Part shown: positions 47,248-58,823 of the stretch, piece after piece
Position numbering within the stretch: the stretch's first letter is position 1
Layout: each line of letters opens with the position of its first letter
Translations under genes and position numbers: made by a program
Origin: Diospyros lotus
Taxonomy: Eukaryota; Streptophyta; Magnoliopsida; Ericales; Ebenaceae
Assembly: GCF_014633365.1 (NCBI RefSeq)
Contig: NC_068340.1
Span: 21,679,879 to 21,743,878, forward strand
Length of the DNA stretch: 64,000 bases
Reading direction: 5' to 3'
Notes under the pieces: model-generated
What the model saw: the letters and a program-made list of their open reading frames with translations, nothing else
The model's database searches: none
What the model was told of the DNA's origin: nothing

Positions 47248-48732
47248 TGTTGTATATGAGCCCTTAAGACTAATTCTAATGACACAAAGGGACTTAATCT
47301 TATAATTATTTAAATATTATTTAAATGACAAATTTATATTTTTTTTATTTAAATTACAATATGATTTAAATTAAATATATATCTATTAGTATAATAAGGA
47401 GTGAATACTATTATTAAGCATTAAGAATATAAGTAAAGGTTAATCTACGGTTTGTTGTAGAGTTCCTAACTTAGATAGTAGCAACTCGTAAAAGTTAACA
47501 CATCGTCTTCATCCTTATTTAGTATGAGATACTGAAAGTTAAGGTTTGGTGAGTTTTGTGTCATTCTATATGAGATATAAAAGAAAGATGAGTGGTTGCT
47601 CGTTATAGAAACAAGTTCACTAAACGTGACTATTAATATTGAATCACATGATTTCTTTCTCATGGGTCAATAATTTAATGTTACTTGCGAATGTGCAACT
47701 AGTCATTTGACCTGAAATGACATAGATATTTGTGCATTGGTGGATTAGGATATCAGTGATACTATATGGTTGTTTTAATCAGGAACAATTATACTTATCT
47801 ATGTGCCTAATTCAGTAATGTATGAGGTATATGTGCATCAGATATGAAATTTATCACCTTGAGGTTTGCAAGGAGGATATCCTATGCAATCCGATAATTA
47901 CTTAATAATAAATCCTTGGTCGAGATAATATGACAATGGAATATGAGTTCCATAGGTTGTGTCATATTAGTCAATATTAATTTTGAATTTGGTCATATGA
48001 CGAGATTAAGATATTTGACCTAATGTGCATGATCTCGTATCTTGTTAGGATATAGGATGATAGAAGAATCATATTGTACGGTATCGTAGTAAAATGTTCA
48101 CTATACCGTTTCACATTAAATTGAGTAATTATGACATATAACTAGATGTTACTCATGATTTACAAGACTTAATAGTTGATTATTCTCGTTGTCAATTTAA
48201 TTGTGAATCTAAAAAGTTTCACCTAATAAGAAATCACATTTTAAAGTGAAGAAGGATAAATTAGTAATTTTAGAAATTATAAATTTCGGCACATTTATTT
48301 ATTAGATAAATAAGAATAATTAAATAATTATATTATGAATAAAATTATTTAATTATTAATAATTAGATTGGGCTTAATGCCAGCACATTAAACTCGACCC
48401 AATAACACTTAGGGTTTCATATGGTTTTCTATAAATAAGACCATAAACCCTAAATCAAGGTGTGTAAATCTAGAAATTAGTCAGAAATTTTTCAAAAAAA
48501 ATTATGCTTCTTCTCTTGAGACATTCTTGGAAAATGTGGTTTCAGGTGAACTGACTTGGCATCCTACACGTGGAGAATTTAACAGTTGGTCACCCAAGAT
48601 AGAAATCAAATTTCGTCAACAGGTATTTTTTCGTTTACTCTTCGTTTTGTAAATCATAAAATTTTGAAAAATTTGATATCTAAAAAATAAATTTTATTCC
48701 ATTGTGTATGATCAAATCTAAGTTTTCTAACA
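47248..48732 (+). mobile_element. Solo LTR, probably Copia (1.49 kb)
   Basis: TGTTGTATATGAGCCC...AGTTTTCTAACA, inserted in the protease active-site codons of the old Copia element, with ACATG/ACAAG (4 of 5) on the two sides. The TG...CA ends and AT-rich 1.5-kb length suit a long-LTR copia lineage such as SIRE/Maximus. No long frame. Confidence 0.7.
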
Positions 48733-49113
48733 ACAAGCACCTCAAATCATATGACAGGTTCATTTCATACATTGTCAACTTATAAGAAGTGTGATAGGGA
48801 TGTAACTGTCTCAATGGATGATGGGACAGTCTCTTTTGTTGAAGGGGAAGCATCAATCCATATAATAGGTATTCTTCCATTTATTCTTCATTTTGAAAAT
48901 CATAAAATTCTAAAAAAATGTGATACCTAAAAAATAAATTTTATTCTACTGCATATGATTAAATCTAAGTTTTCTAACAACAGATGCCTCAGATCATATA
49001 ACAAGTTCATTTCATACATTGTCAACTTATAAGAAGTGTGATAAGGATGTAACTATCTCAATGACTAATAGGACAATCTCTTTTGATGAAGGGGAAGCAT
49101 CCGTCCATATAAC
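48621..49113 (+). repeat. Tandem duplication of about 246 bp spanning an LTR/protease junction
   Basis: Unit 1 (48621-48866) and unit 2 (48867-49113) both begin AGGTATT and end CCATATAAY. Each contains the last 110 bp of the solo LTR plus the protease segment (TSFHTLSTYKKCD-like). Duplication therefore followed the LTR insertion. Units differ at roughly a tenth of positions. Confidence 0.8.
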
Positions 49114-50291
49114 AGGCCTACACTTAAAATCTATGTTATATGTGCCTAACTTGAAATGAAACTTATTATCCATAAGTAAGTTAACCACATATATAAGTTG
49201 TATGGTGACATTCTTTCCATCTTACTGTGTTTTTCAAAATCTATCTTTAGGGAAAATGATTGGCAATGCTAAGGGAAGGGAAAGTCTTTACTCTATTTCA
49301 AAAGCCTATACTTCCATTGCATCTAGGTTACATAACAAATCCTCATTTTCTGTTGTCTTGGATTCTAACATAATGCTATGGCACAAATAATTAAGATATC
49401 TTAGTTTTAGCTATATGAAATATTGTATCCCCATCTGTTTATCAATAAAGAAAGTGATTCTTTCTAATGTGAGCAATGTATACTTGCTGAACAAACTAGA
49501 GTATCTCTTCCTATTCATTCTTGCAAACCCTCTAAACCATTTTATTTGGTTTATAGCAACATATAGGGACCGACAAGAATTCTTAACCTAGCCAATACTC
49601 GCTAGTTTATCGCCTTTATAGATGATCATACTAGGGTTTGTTGGGTTTTTCTAATGAAAGAAAAATCTGAAGCTATAAGCTTTAGAAAATTCCATCAAAT
49701 GGTATGTAATGTTTTTCAATCTTCAATCCATGTCTTTCGATTGGATAATAGTAGGGAATACTTTTCAAATGAGTTTAACCATTATTTAGTTGAACATGGG
49801 ATTATTAATAAGAGTTCTTGTTCCTATGATCCTCAGCAGAATGGAGTGGGTGAAAGGAATAATCGCCACCTTTTTGAGACTGCACGCTCCATAATGTTTA
49901 CCAGCTCAATCCCTACTTCCTCTTAATTAAGGGGAGGCAATTCTTACAGCTGCTTATCTCATTAACAGACTTCATTCCAATGTTCTCAATTTTAAAACTC
50001 CTTTGAGTTCTTTTCTTGACAGCTACCCTCATCATATTAGGATGATTAGTTCTCTATTACCAAAAATATTGGTTATATAGTGTTTGTGCATGATCATTCT
50101 TCTTCCATTCCAAATTGGATCCTAGATCTTTAAAATTTGTGTTTGTTGGCAAAGGAAGGAGAAATGAGGTATAGGTATCTCAACATTGCTCTACACTAGA
50201 GATCCCATTCATTCTATATAATAAGCATGGAGATATAGAATCAAGGGCATGGATAACCAAAATAGAGTAAAAAAATTACTCTATGAAAATG
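48738..50291 (+). pseudogene. Copia protease and integrase, broken
   Basis: Protease remnant HMTGSFHTLSTYKKCD (in duplicate), pre-integrase SLYSISKA and VVLDSNIMLWHK, then integrase core FIDDHTRVCWVFLMKEKSEA, FRLDNSREYFSNEF, HGIINKSSCSYDPQQNGVGE and RNNRHLFETARS. Several stops and frameshifts. The D-D-E triad seems present in pieces (DDHTR, LDNSREY, QQNGVGE). Confidence 0.85.
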
Positions 50292-52140
50292 TGTAAGAAT
50301 GACTCAACTCATAAGTTCCCATTCAAAACCATTTCCATGCTCATGCACATGTATTAAAAGTAAAGAATTTTCCACATGGCTCCCACAGCTAACATATCTA
50401 TACATGTATACATACATCATGAAAATAATTCCACAAACAAAAGAAATTTGAACCTCGCCTACCGGGCATATGACCACATCAACCCGCGTCATGCACTTAT
50501 AGGATATCATTTTCTTACTCGCAGACATAGTTGTCACGCAAAATAATAAGTGTGCAAAAACAATAATCATATCATGTATCACACATGAAGTCCCATGATC
50601 ATGCCAACCATGTACATATCATGACAATTTCCCAACATGATTATCATGCACACTTGACTCAAGTGCATACTATCTCACGAATTCCATATTTTAGGCAAAG
50701 ATTGGCAAGGATACTACAACCTCAAAACATAACCAATGATCCAAGAAATATGCCAAAACAAATCTTACAAAGTCTATATTATGGCACAAAAATCGAATTT
50801 CAATTTGGATAGTACCACAGGAAGTTATGTTCCAACAACCGAAGCATAACGGATTACTAGGAAACATAAATTTCTAATTCAAACATGTACTTCAAAGGGT
50901 TCTTACAAAATCAATAATTGTCCAAATGGTTCAAATCTTATATAAAATTGAAGCTTATCGAGTCTAGATTACAACTTAAAAAATGGATCTCAATTCCGAT
51001 ATCTACACAAAAAGTTATGCTCAAAACAATACAGACTGGCTGCGCAGTCTGAAAAAAAAAAAATGGAAGGTCGACTTTCTCCAAAGGTCGACCCTTAGAG
51101 ATTAAAAGGTTGACCCTTAGAAGGCAGAAACGAAATAGACAAACAGAATGCTACCCAAAATCACCCAAAACCCATATTGATCAAATCCCAACACAAAAAT
51201 ATGTCATTCATTTGAAAAGATGAGGTGAATCAATCCCCAAATGAAAACTTCAACAAGACCCATTAATCTTTAAGAATTTCACAAAATGATTACAACCAAA
51301 AGAAAGACCCATTTTATCAAATAAATGATATTATCTCTATGGAGGAAAGCAAAGTGAACTCAATATAAAGAGAAATAATCCAGAAGACTTGCACAAAAAT
51401 GGAGAAGATAACTAGCATAACATAAGAAGATACAAGAAGAATTTGCCTTGATAATGATGAGAGATCAAAGAGAAGTAGTTTTCCCTCAAATCTAAAGATC
51501 CACCCTTTGAAGCTCCAAATCAAGAGATGAAGAAGATGATGGAGAAGAAAATGGAGAAGAGGAAGAAGAGATCATCGGGCAAGAAGAAGAAGAATAAAAG
51601 GGAAAGTCAACCACCCTTGCCATTTGACCATTTTGCCCTTCACTTGCACACAAACCTCAATTATTCCATACCCCTTTTAGACATTTGTCATTTCTCTTTT
51701 CTTTTTTCCATTTTATTTATCCAACCCATTTATGCAATTTCCTATTTACCCTTACCTTTTTCACACCCAACATAAAGACATTAAGCCTTTTTTTGATATT
51801 TTACAATTCATTTCATTTCATTTCCTTTTAATTTAAAACATCATTGCAAATGGGCTCAAGCCCAACCCATTAATTCAACTCTTATTAATAGGCCCAACTC
51901 ATTTAAAGCCTAGAGAGTTTATTTTTCAACTTAGCCCAACCCATTACATTTGAATTTAATTAAATCCACAACCCACATGGCTTAGGCCCAATCCATTTAA
52001 AATGGGTTTATTTAAATTTTAGTTATTCTATGCCTTTGAGCTTTTCCACATTAGCCCAAACCTATTTCATTAAATTCTCAACCCATTTTATTAAATTTTC
52101 AACCTTTAAATTTCTTTATAATACCAAGATATGTAATACA
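50292..52140 (-). mobile_element. Probable solo LTR, Ty3/gypsy-like, reverse strand
   Basis: Read on the minus strand it starts near TGTATTACATATCTTGG and ends GAGTCATTCTTACA. It interrupts the stretch between integrase and RT. It has polyA/T and (GAAGA)n tracts (51520-51600), GGGCTTGAGCCC-type phrases and no pol. A clean 5-bp duplication was not found, so the boundaries could be off by several bases. Confidence 0.5.
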
Positions 52141-53212
52141 CCAATTAAAAATATAAATACTAATAATGACATAGACCCAATAACTAGTCGTTACATAGTC
52201 ACTATTCCTATCCCTACTCAAACTTATGTAACTAATCAAGGGAGAAAACATGCATAGGTTCCTGAAAAACCAACCTTGGTTTATTTTATAAGACCTTGTG
52301 TTTCTCAATAAGGTTAATTGTCACCTCTGGAGACAAGTCCAGTAATTGAAGATGGGAAAAATGTAGTAACTATAGAATTTGATGATATAGACATACTAAT
52401 AGCCCTTCGAAAAGGAGTAAGATCATATGCCAAATATCCTATATTTAACCACCTAATATATTCCATATTATCTCCACATTTCATGGCAATTCTAGTGTTG
52501 ATGAGATCAAGATTCCTAAGGACGTATATGGTGCATTATATTATAAGACTCACAATGGAGAATTACGGTGATAGATGAAATGCAAGCTTTAGGTAAAAAA
52601 AAAAAAAGGTATATAGGAGAGTGTGACCTTACCTGATAACAAAAATGTGGTTGGTAACAAGTGGGTATTTACTGATAAATACAAATTAGATAGTAGTCTC
52701 GACATGAACAAGGTCAGATTAGTAGCGAAGAGATTCACACAAACTCAAGGGTTAGACTATGAGGAGACATTTGTTCTGGTTGCTAAATTGAATTCTATAC
52801 GTGTCTTGCTCTTACTTGCAACAAATCTAGACTGGGAATTCCATCAAGTTGATATTAAGAATACATTTTTGAATGGTGAACTAGAGGAAGAGATTTACAT
52901 GAGAATTCCTCTTAGTTTTGAGACAAAGGGAAGGAAATGAAAGGTTTACAAGTCTAAGAAGTCTCTATATGGACTTAAGCAGTCCCCTAGAGTTTGGTTC
53001 AAATGATTTAGTGTGACTTGCCAACTAAGGTACAATTAATCAAGGGTAAAGTGATCATATTTTGTTCACTAAAAATGCAGCAGATGGCAGAAAAATCATT
53101 TTAATTGTTTATATGGATGATATTATTATCACTGGGGATAACACTCAAGAAATATAGTAGCTCAAAAAGCAGTTAAGGCATGCTTTTGAAGTAAAAGACC
53201 TAGAAAAGCTAA
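52141..53212 (+). pseudogene. Copia reverse transcriptase, broken
   Basis: A linker (NTPIKNINTNND...SPLETSPVIEDG) leads to RT: NKWVFTDKYKLDSSLDMNKV, RLVAKRFTQTQGLDYEETF, EFHQVDIKNTFLNGELEEEI, SLYGLKQSPRVWF and the catalytic VYMDDIIITGD (about 53107-53139). It breaks off at VKDLEKLR where a Harbinger-like element inserted, and resumes at 54818 with YFLGMEMARNK. Confidence 0.9.
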
Positions 53213-54814
53213 GGTTGCATTCTCTTCTTTCTTTTTTTTTTTTTTTTAATTTTGAGTTTTGAATTCATTTTCAGTTTTCTGTTTTGGTAGTCTGTTTTCA
53301 AAAAATTAAAAACGCGTTCTCTTTAAAATTTTAAAAATAATTTAAAAATAACATTTTATTAAATGATTAATTATTCAAAAAATTAAAACTATTTAATTTT
53401 AAATAAATCTGTTTTGTAGATAACCGTGAGGGAAGACAACAATCGTCCGCCTCTGCAACCCACATTTCAGAGAGATAATTAGTTTCACTACACTTCTACT
53501 ATAAGTGCATTCTTTCTCATAGATAAACTAATTTAAGTATAGAAGATCTCATGCAGGAGACACTCTACATCCCTAATTACTTCCTCTTTTGTAGGTTTTT
53601 CGAAAACTTAAATCTCAATATGAACACTCATTTGCAGTTATTAATTTATTATTATATTTAGTCAACAATACTAATAGATATAATTACATAATTTATTAAA
53701 ATATAAAATATTATTAAAAATGTATGACTTGAAGTAGTGCTTATTAATCAAAATATGAGTTGAAAAAATTAAAATATGAAAAATATTTCAAAAAAAAAAT
53801 ATTTCTTATTATATTTATTAAATTTATTCAATAATTTAAAAAAAATTACGCAATTTCTTATCTTAAATTATTCTGATAAAATTATCTCTATTCAATCATT
53901 CCTAACATTATATTAAGCATTTCATATATTGATAAAAAAACAAAAAGTATTTCAACGAAGGTGACCTAAACATGTTCTCCTCGTGAGTTGGGCTCTCTTG
54001 GAATCCTCACTGTCTTGAAGTCGCAAGTAGACCAGTCGTCCTCTCCAAAATTGCAAGTTCGCTCTCTTTGATAAATTCTATTTATGTTCTTCGTGGCTCT
54101 TCCACTTGGCCGGATGAACACCCTATGCTATTTCTGAAAAGCCTGAGAACTTGGAACCCATTGCAACGATTCTCCGAGAGCATTTCAAATCATTACAATC
54201 CGATCCAGTTGGGGTTTTCTAAATGGAAATCCTGGCCCCAATCCAATTCTCTTCCATCCCGAGACTACCTCTATTCTTCTAGATGTTCGCCCTCATATAC
54301 CTGATTGCATACTTCATTAATAGTGCTCTACCATTGGCCTAAGAACACTCGAAGGCGATGTCCAGAGCCAACTTCTGGAGGCTGATGACGGCGACACGCT
54401 TCCCTTTAATGAGATTCTGAGTAGCAACGTCATCTATGGCAGCGTAGTCCATGGAGTGGATCACCGTCCTCTTGAACGCTTCCAGGCCCTTCTAGGACGG
54501 GAAGTTTGGAATATGCAGAATCCCACTGAACCTTCCCATGAACAAGATTAGAAAATCTACTTGATAAACCTGCTTCATGGCCATGAAAATGCTCAAGTAA
54601 AGCTCAAAATGAAACTATTTTTCATGTTTTGAGTTTGGAGTTTGTTTTGGATGATCCAAAATATATATATATTTTTTTTTGTTTTGGGTTTCCTTTATAA
54701 TTTTTTTTTTGTTTTCAAAAATACATTTTTAAAAATAGCAAAGAGAACGCGTTTTCATTATTTTAGAAAATCGAAAACTAAAAATAGTTTGAAAACAGTA
54801 AAAAGAACGCAGCT
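53213..54814. mobile_element. Harbinger/Tourist-like element carrying gene fragments
   Basis: TAA on both sides (53210-53212 and 54815-54817). Ends GGTTGCATTCTC and complement AGCTGCGTTCTTT match the MITEs at 10206 and 36381, and the outer 200 bp at each side are MITE-like. The 1.1-kb middle is foreign: it includes a piece of a flavin-containing monooxygenase gene (54342-54572, minus) and an unrecognised GC-richer stretch (53990-54300). This is a gene-capturing (pack-type) element. Confidence 0.8.
54342..54572 (-). pseudogene. Captured fragment of a flavin-containing monooxygenase (FMO1-like)
   Basis: Minus-strand reading gives YQVDFLILFMGRFSG, then IPNFPS, one in-frame stop, KGLEAFKRTVIHSMDYAAID and LIKGKRVAVISLQKLALDIA. 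Plant FMO1-type proteins have VDFVILCIGRFSGVPNIP, VIHSMDY and LIKGKRVTVIGxQKSALDIA in this order; the last is the NADPH-binding Rossmann stretch (GxQKSA), here with Gly changed to Ser. About 75 residues of a roughly 500-residue enzyme are present. Homology ends at 54342. It is a dead copy moved by the transposon. Confidence 0.85.
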
Positions 54815-54817
54815 TAA

Positions 54818-54914
54818 GATATTTCCTAGGGATGGAAATGGCTAGAAACAAATAGGGTATTGTCATCTCTCAAAGGAAATAAACACTGGATTTATTAAGG
54901 GAACACAAGCAAAC
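54818..54914 (+). pseudogene. Copia RT to RNase H linker, short remnant
   Basis: YFLGMEMARNK-GIVISQRK-TLDLLREHK with two stops, continuing the RT across the Harbinger-like insertion. Confidence 0.8.
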
Positions 54915-55947
54915 AGAGCCGACTTAATAGTGAAGAGAGGTAGGCGGCTGCCTAAGGCTCCCAAATTAGGAAAGCTCCATAATTTGAAAAGTTTGAAATT
55001 ATATATATATTGTTTTTAAATAATAAATATTTTATTAAAAAATTAAATAAAAATACAATTTGTCTTCCCCATCATCTTTCTAATTTTTTTACTGTTTTGT
55101 TCCCATTAAACCCACTTTTCCTTTCCTAATTTTTCCCACTTCTCTCTCTCTCACTCTCATAGGCTCATAGCATCTGTGTTCTTCTTAGGCTTTCAGCCCT
55201 TCTCTCTCTCTCTCTCTCTCGCATGTTGTAGCCTCGCTTCAGCCTTCAGCAATTAGTATCTATGTTCGGTACGCATTTTGATTTCTTTTTACTTTAACTT
55301 TTGTTTTTGGGTGTGTTGTTTTTTTATGTTTTCTAGGTGTTCTTGTGTGAGTGTTTTTTTGGCTTTGATTTGTTGTGATTAGCAGCTAGCTGTCTTTCCT
55401 TCATTTTGGCTATGTGATTCACTAATTCTGAGTCTATCAGTATGCACATGCTCTATTTGTGATAATTACTTTGAGAAAGAAATGAAAAGTTTTGGGTGGA
55501 TGAATTTTGGGTGTTTAGATTAGATGCTCAATGTGTGCCTTTTTTTATTGAAGAGTATGCTTATGAAATTTAAATAATGGGCATGCTGGAATTGAACTCA
55601 ATTTTTAAATAAATTTCATTCAAATAATCCATGATTTAAGTCTAATTTTACAAAGACTCTATCTATTGTGGTTTAAATCTAGGATATGATATTTGTCAAA
55701 AAAAAATGGCTATTATACTATTGTGGTTTAAATCTATGAACTTTGGAAGAGCATAATGATGTCATCAACCTTCTTTATCTATTGTTAAATTTTTTTTTTG
55801 AATTCCAAAAAAAAATAATGAATGTTGGAATTTTCTTATAAAAAGGTGTATTATTTATTTTTTTACAAAAAAAAAAAATAACACTCTTGAGAAGGCCTCA
55901 ACAAATTTTTTTGCCTAAGGCCCCCAAATTGGTTGAGCCGGCTTTGC
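54915..55947. mobile_element. Non-autonomous hAT-like element, 1.03 kb
   Basis: 8-bp duplication AAGCAAAC/AAGCAGAC (54907-54914 and 55948-55955). Ends AGAGCCGACTT and complement AAAGCCGGCT. Subterminal GCCTAAGGCYCCCAAATT occurs as an inverted pair (54951, 55909). CT microsatellite at 55201-55220. No transposase. Confidence 0.75.
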
Positions 55948-55955
55948 AAGCAGAC

Positions 55956-56722
55956 TCAACTATAAACCTACCAGCACACCTCTAGAGCCAAACTGGAAGT
56001 ATAAAGAAGGAGATGGAAAAGAATGTCTAGTAGGCAGAGGGAGATACCAGCAATTAGTGGCCAAATTAATCTATCTATCCCTTACACGCCTTGGCATTGC
56101 ATATGTTGTGAACGTAGTGAGCCAATTTATGCGTTCACCCACCAACAAACACCTCAATACTGCTTGTCACATTCTCAAGTATCTTAAGGGCACACCTAGA
56201 AAAGAGTTATTATTTAAAAAAAATGAGGATAAATGAATAATGGTATTTGTGGATGCAAATTGGGCTGGCTTTATTGAGGATATCATGCCTACATTAGGCT
56301 ATTGTACTAGGTATGGGAAAATCTAGTTACTTGGAGAAGCAAGAAGCAAAATATGGTTGCTCGTAATAGTGTAAAAACAGAGTACCGAGCCATTGCTCAA
56401 AGTGTGTGTGAGGTTAGTTGGCTTGAAAAATTAATGAAGGACTTGAACATGCCTATATCTACTCCTATAAGGCTATATAGTGATTGCAAATCAGCAATAA
56501 GCATCGTGAATAATCTGGTACAACATAACCAGATGAAAAATGTGAGGCTTGATCGACACTTTGTTAAATAAGAAACTGAAGATGGAGGTATTAACCTCAC
56601 CTATATTCCCACTAAATCTCAAGAAGCTGATATCCTTACAAAGGCAATGTTAAGACAATGGTTCGAGTTGATTAGAGACAAGTTGGCAATGATATATATT
56701 TATTCACCAGTTTGAAAGGGAG
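55956..56722 (+). pseudogene. Copia RNase H, broken, with polypurine tract
   Basis: RYQQLVAKLIYLSLTRLGIA, HLNTACHILKYLKGTP, FVDANWAGF, VARNSVKTEYRAIAQ, LYSDCKSAISI and RLDRHFVK are the usual RNase H landmarks. Several stops. It ends at GAAAGGGAG before the 3' LTR. Confidence 0.9.
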
Positions 56723-57048
56723 TGTTGAAAAAAATAAGATGAAAAAACTAGAAATTCAAGTTATAGCTTTTGAATAGAAACTGAGAGATGATGAAGTGAC
56801 AAAGAATATTGGAATCTCAAGAGATGAGAGGATGAAGAGATAAAGTGGTTCCATAAAAATGGAATAAAATTGTCACTCAAGTTTAAATTCTATACTATCT
56901 ATCTGTAACATATTTGAAATTGTTTTGTTATACTTTATCCCTGTATTTTAGGAGCAACTGTGGCCAAGCTTGTGTATATATATCCATCACAAACTCAATA
57001 CAAAGTGTGAAACAAGTTGATTTTTTAGTCTCCAAACCTACCTAAGTT
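56723..57048 (+). repeat. 3' LTR of the old Copia element
   Basis: Same 326-bp length as the 5' LTR. Begins TGTTGAAAAAAATAAG and ends CCTAAGTT. Confidence 0.85.
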
Positions 57049-57413
57049 ATTTCTACTTAGGTTATTTGCTTTATTCATTTACTTATGGGTTTCTTTAGTG
57101 GAACTAGATGAATTTGGAGTGATCTGAATTATTGATTATAGATGAAATCAAAGGATAAAAAAATCTAAAAATTCCACAACCTAAATGTCTTACCACAATC
57201 AAAAAATTGCAAAAATTGCATAAAGAGTTTAAATATATATATATATATCTGCAACTTTCTCACTTTTCTTAATTTACAAAGAAGTGGCTAATAACTATCT
57301 AGCAGTTACTTTTAACCCATGAGCCCTAAATAGGCAAATCTAGTCCGAATCCATGACTTAAATTCAAATCCATATTTCTTACGCCTTCCACTCATACGTA
57401 ATGGGCTCACTAT

Positions 57414-58823
57414 GTTGAAAAGAAATAAACTTTTGTAAAAAAGTATCACCCAAATCTTAAGAACATTCATATCAAATCACCAAAAATAAATCAAACAATA
57501 GGCGGAAGCATACTTGAATCCATAAAGATTATTCTCTATAGAATCATGCAGTTAGCCTTCTAGATCAACACGATTTCTGAGAGAACTCTTTAACTTTCTC
57601 TTTACAACCTATCTTTGATGATGGGATACAGAAACAAAAAAAAATTGATTCGGGTGATTTTGGGACTATAATCGCTATTTATATATAGATAACTTCCCTG
57701 TTATCTTTTGGTATTTCTATTTCAACCCATCAAGAAAATATAAATTACCCTTTAGGTCTCTACACATTAAAGACTCACACCCTATCAAATACATTAAAGC
57801 CTAAATAGCCCAAAACTTAATAGATCACTTTTAATTGGACTTAAAAATATTTGATAGTCCGCAAGACATAATTATTCAAATATATGCCCAATGTTGGATT
57901 AAAGATCCAACACATTATAGTGCTCGTATACCCATTATTATATACTATCGTTTCTCTACATGTTTCATACAAGTAAATAAGTTGTAAACTAGCATATTTA
58001 TCTTCTTCAAGAGCTCATTGCTATATAACTCTTATGTCTAATAATAGCTCAAACATTTAAATAGAGTTTGTATGCTATACCTTAGATTCATTGAATCACA
58101 TTTAAGTATATTTCCATCTTTATTTATTTAATTCTTGTATCTAGAATTATAATTTAATGCATAAAATACAATTGATAGACTTGTGAATACAATTAAATGT
58201 GACATTCAAATGGTCTTCCCTTTCTCCTAGAATATTTCCATCATAATTCAGTTGCTTTTCTAGATATGCCTTATCTAACCGAATCATATATGATCTTAGG
58301 TAGCATTCTAAGATAGAACTATTAAATTATAATTTTAAGAAATAATTAAAAACTAAGGATATTATTATGAGATTCTTGTGACCTTGGGGATCTCACACAA
58401 CTAAAAAAAGATATCCATATATTTTGTTACCCTATTTTGATCAAATATTACATATATGGTATTGAACATGTGCTATGATATTTTTTTTTCCTTTTCCTAT
58501 GGAATGTATGTCTGCTATAAAATAAATACCATACAGGTGATAGTTCAAATACACTCAATGTCTAACTTAAGTTATCAACTCTCATTTTCACACAAATTCA
58601 TAAACAGGACTTTCACTGAGTACTCTAAGATAAATAAGGTGAACAATGGAATCTTTACCTCTTAACACCTCAAATATTATCATAGTCACATCTTGATGAC
58701 TTATCATGGCAATATTGTTTTAAGCTTGAGCTATCTTTTACAATATTAAGATTATCTTTCATCTATGCATCACTCAGTCATAAATGTGATTACCTATGTG
58801 AGAAGGCCAATCAAATATCCAAC
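57414..58823 (-). mobile_element. Probable Copia LTR, reverse strand
   Basis: On the minus strand it begins TGTTGGATATTTGATTGG and ends near TTTCTTTTCAACA, with GCTTCCGCC near the end as in many long copia LTRs. About 1.4 kb and AT-rich, no gene. The flanking bases do not give a duplication, so the ends are tentative. 57049-57413 to its left is unassigned AT-rich DNA. Confidence 0.4.

Larger units (their letters stand above)
42243..57048 (+). mobile_element. Old Copia retrotransposon expanded by nested insertions
   Basis: Two LTRs of 326 bp each (42243-42568 and 56723-57048) differ at roughly 12% of bases by eye, so it is old. A primer-binding site TGGTATCAAAGCC follows the 5' LTR at 42571 and a polypurine tract GAAAGGGAG precedes the 3' LTR. 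Between them gag, protease, integrase, RT and RNase H can be followed in order, all with stops. Insertions at 42920-46393, 47248-48732, about 50292-52140, 53213-54814 and 54915-55947 split it. Flanks show only an imperfect duplication (ATTTAT/ATTTCT). Confidence 0.9.

Noticed and set aside
54068..54304. 78-residue frame next to the FMO fragment
   Set aside because: No family recognised. It may be a second captured fragment, but the evidence is insufficient to call a gene.
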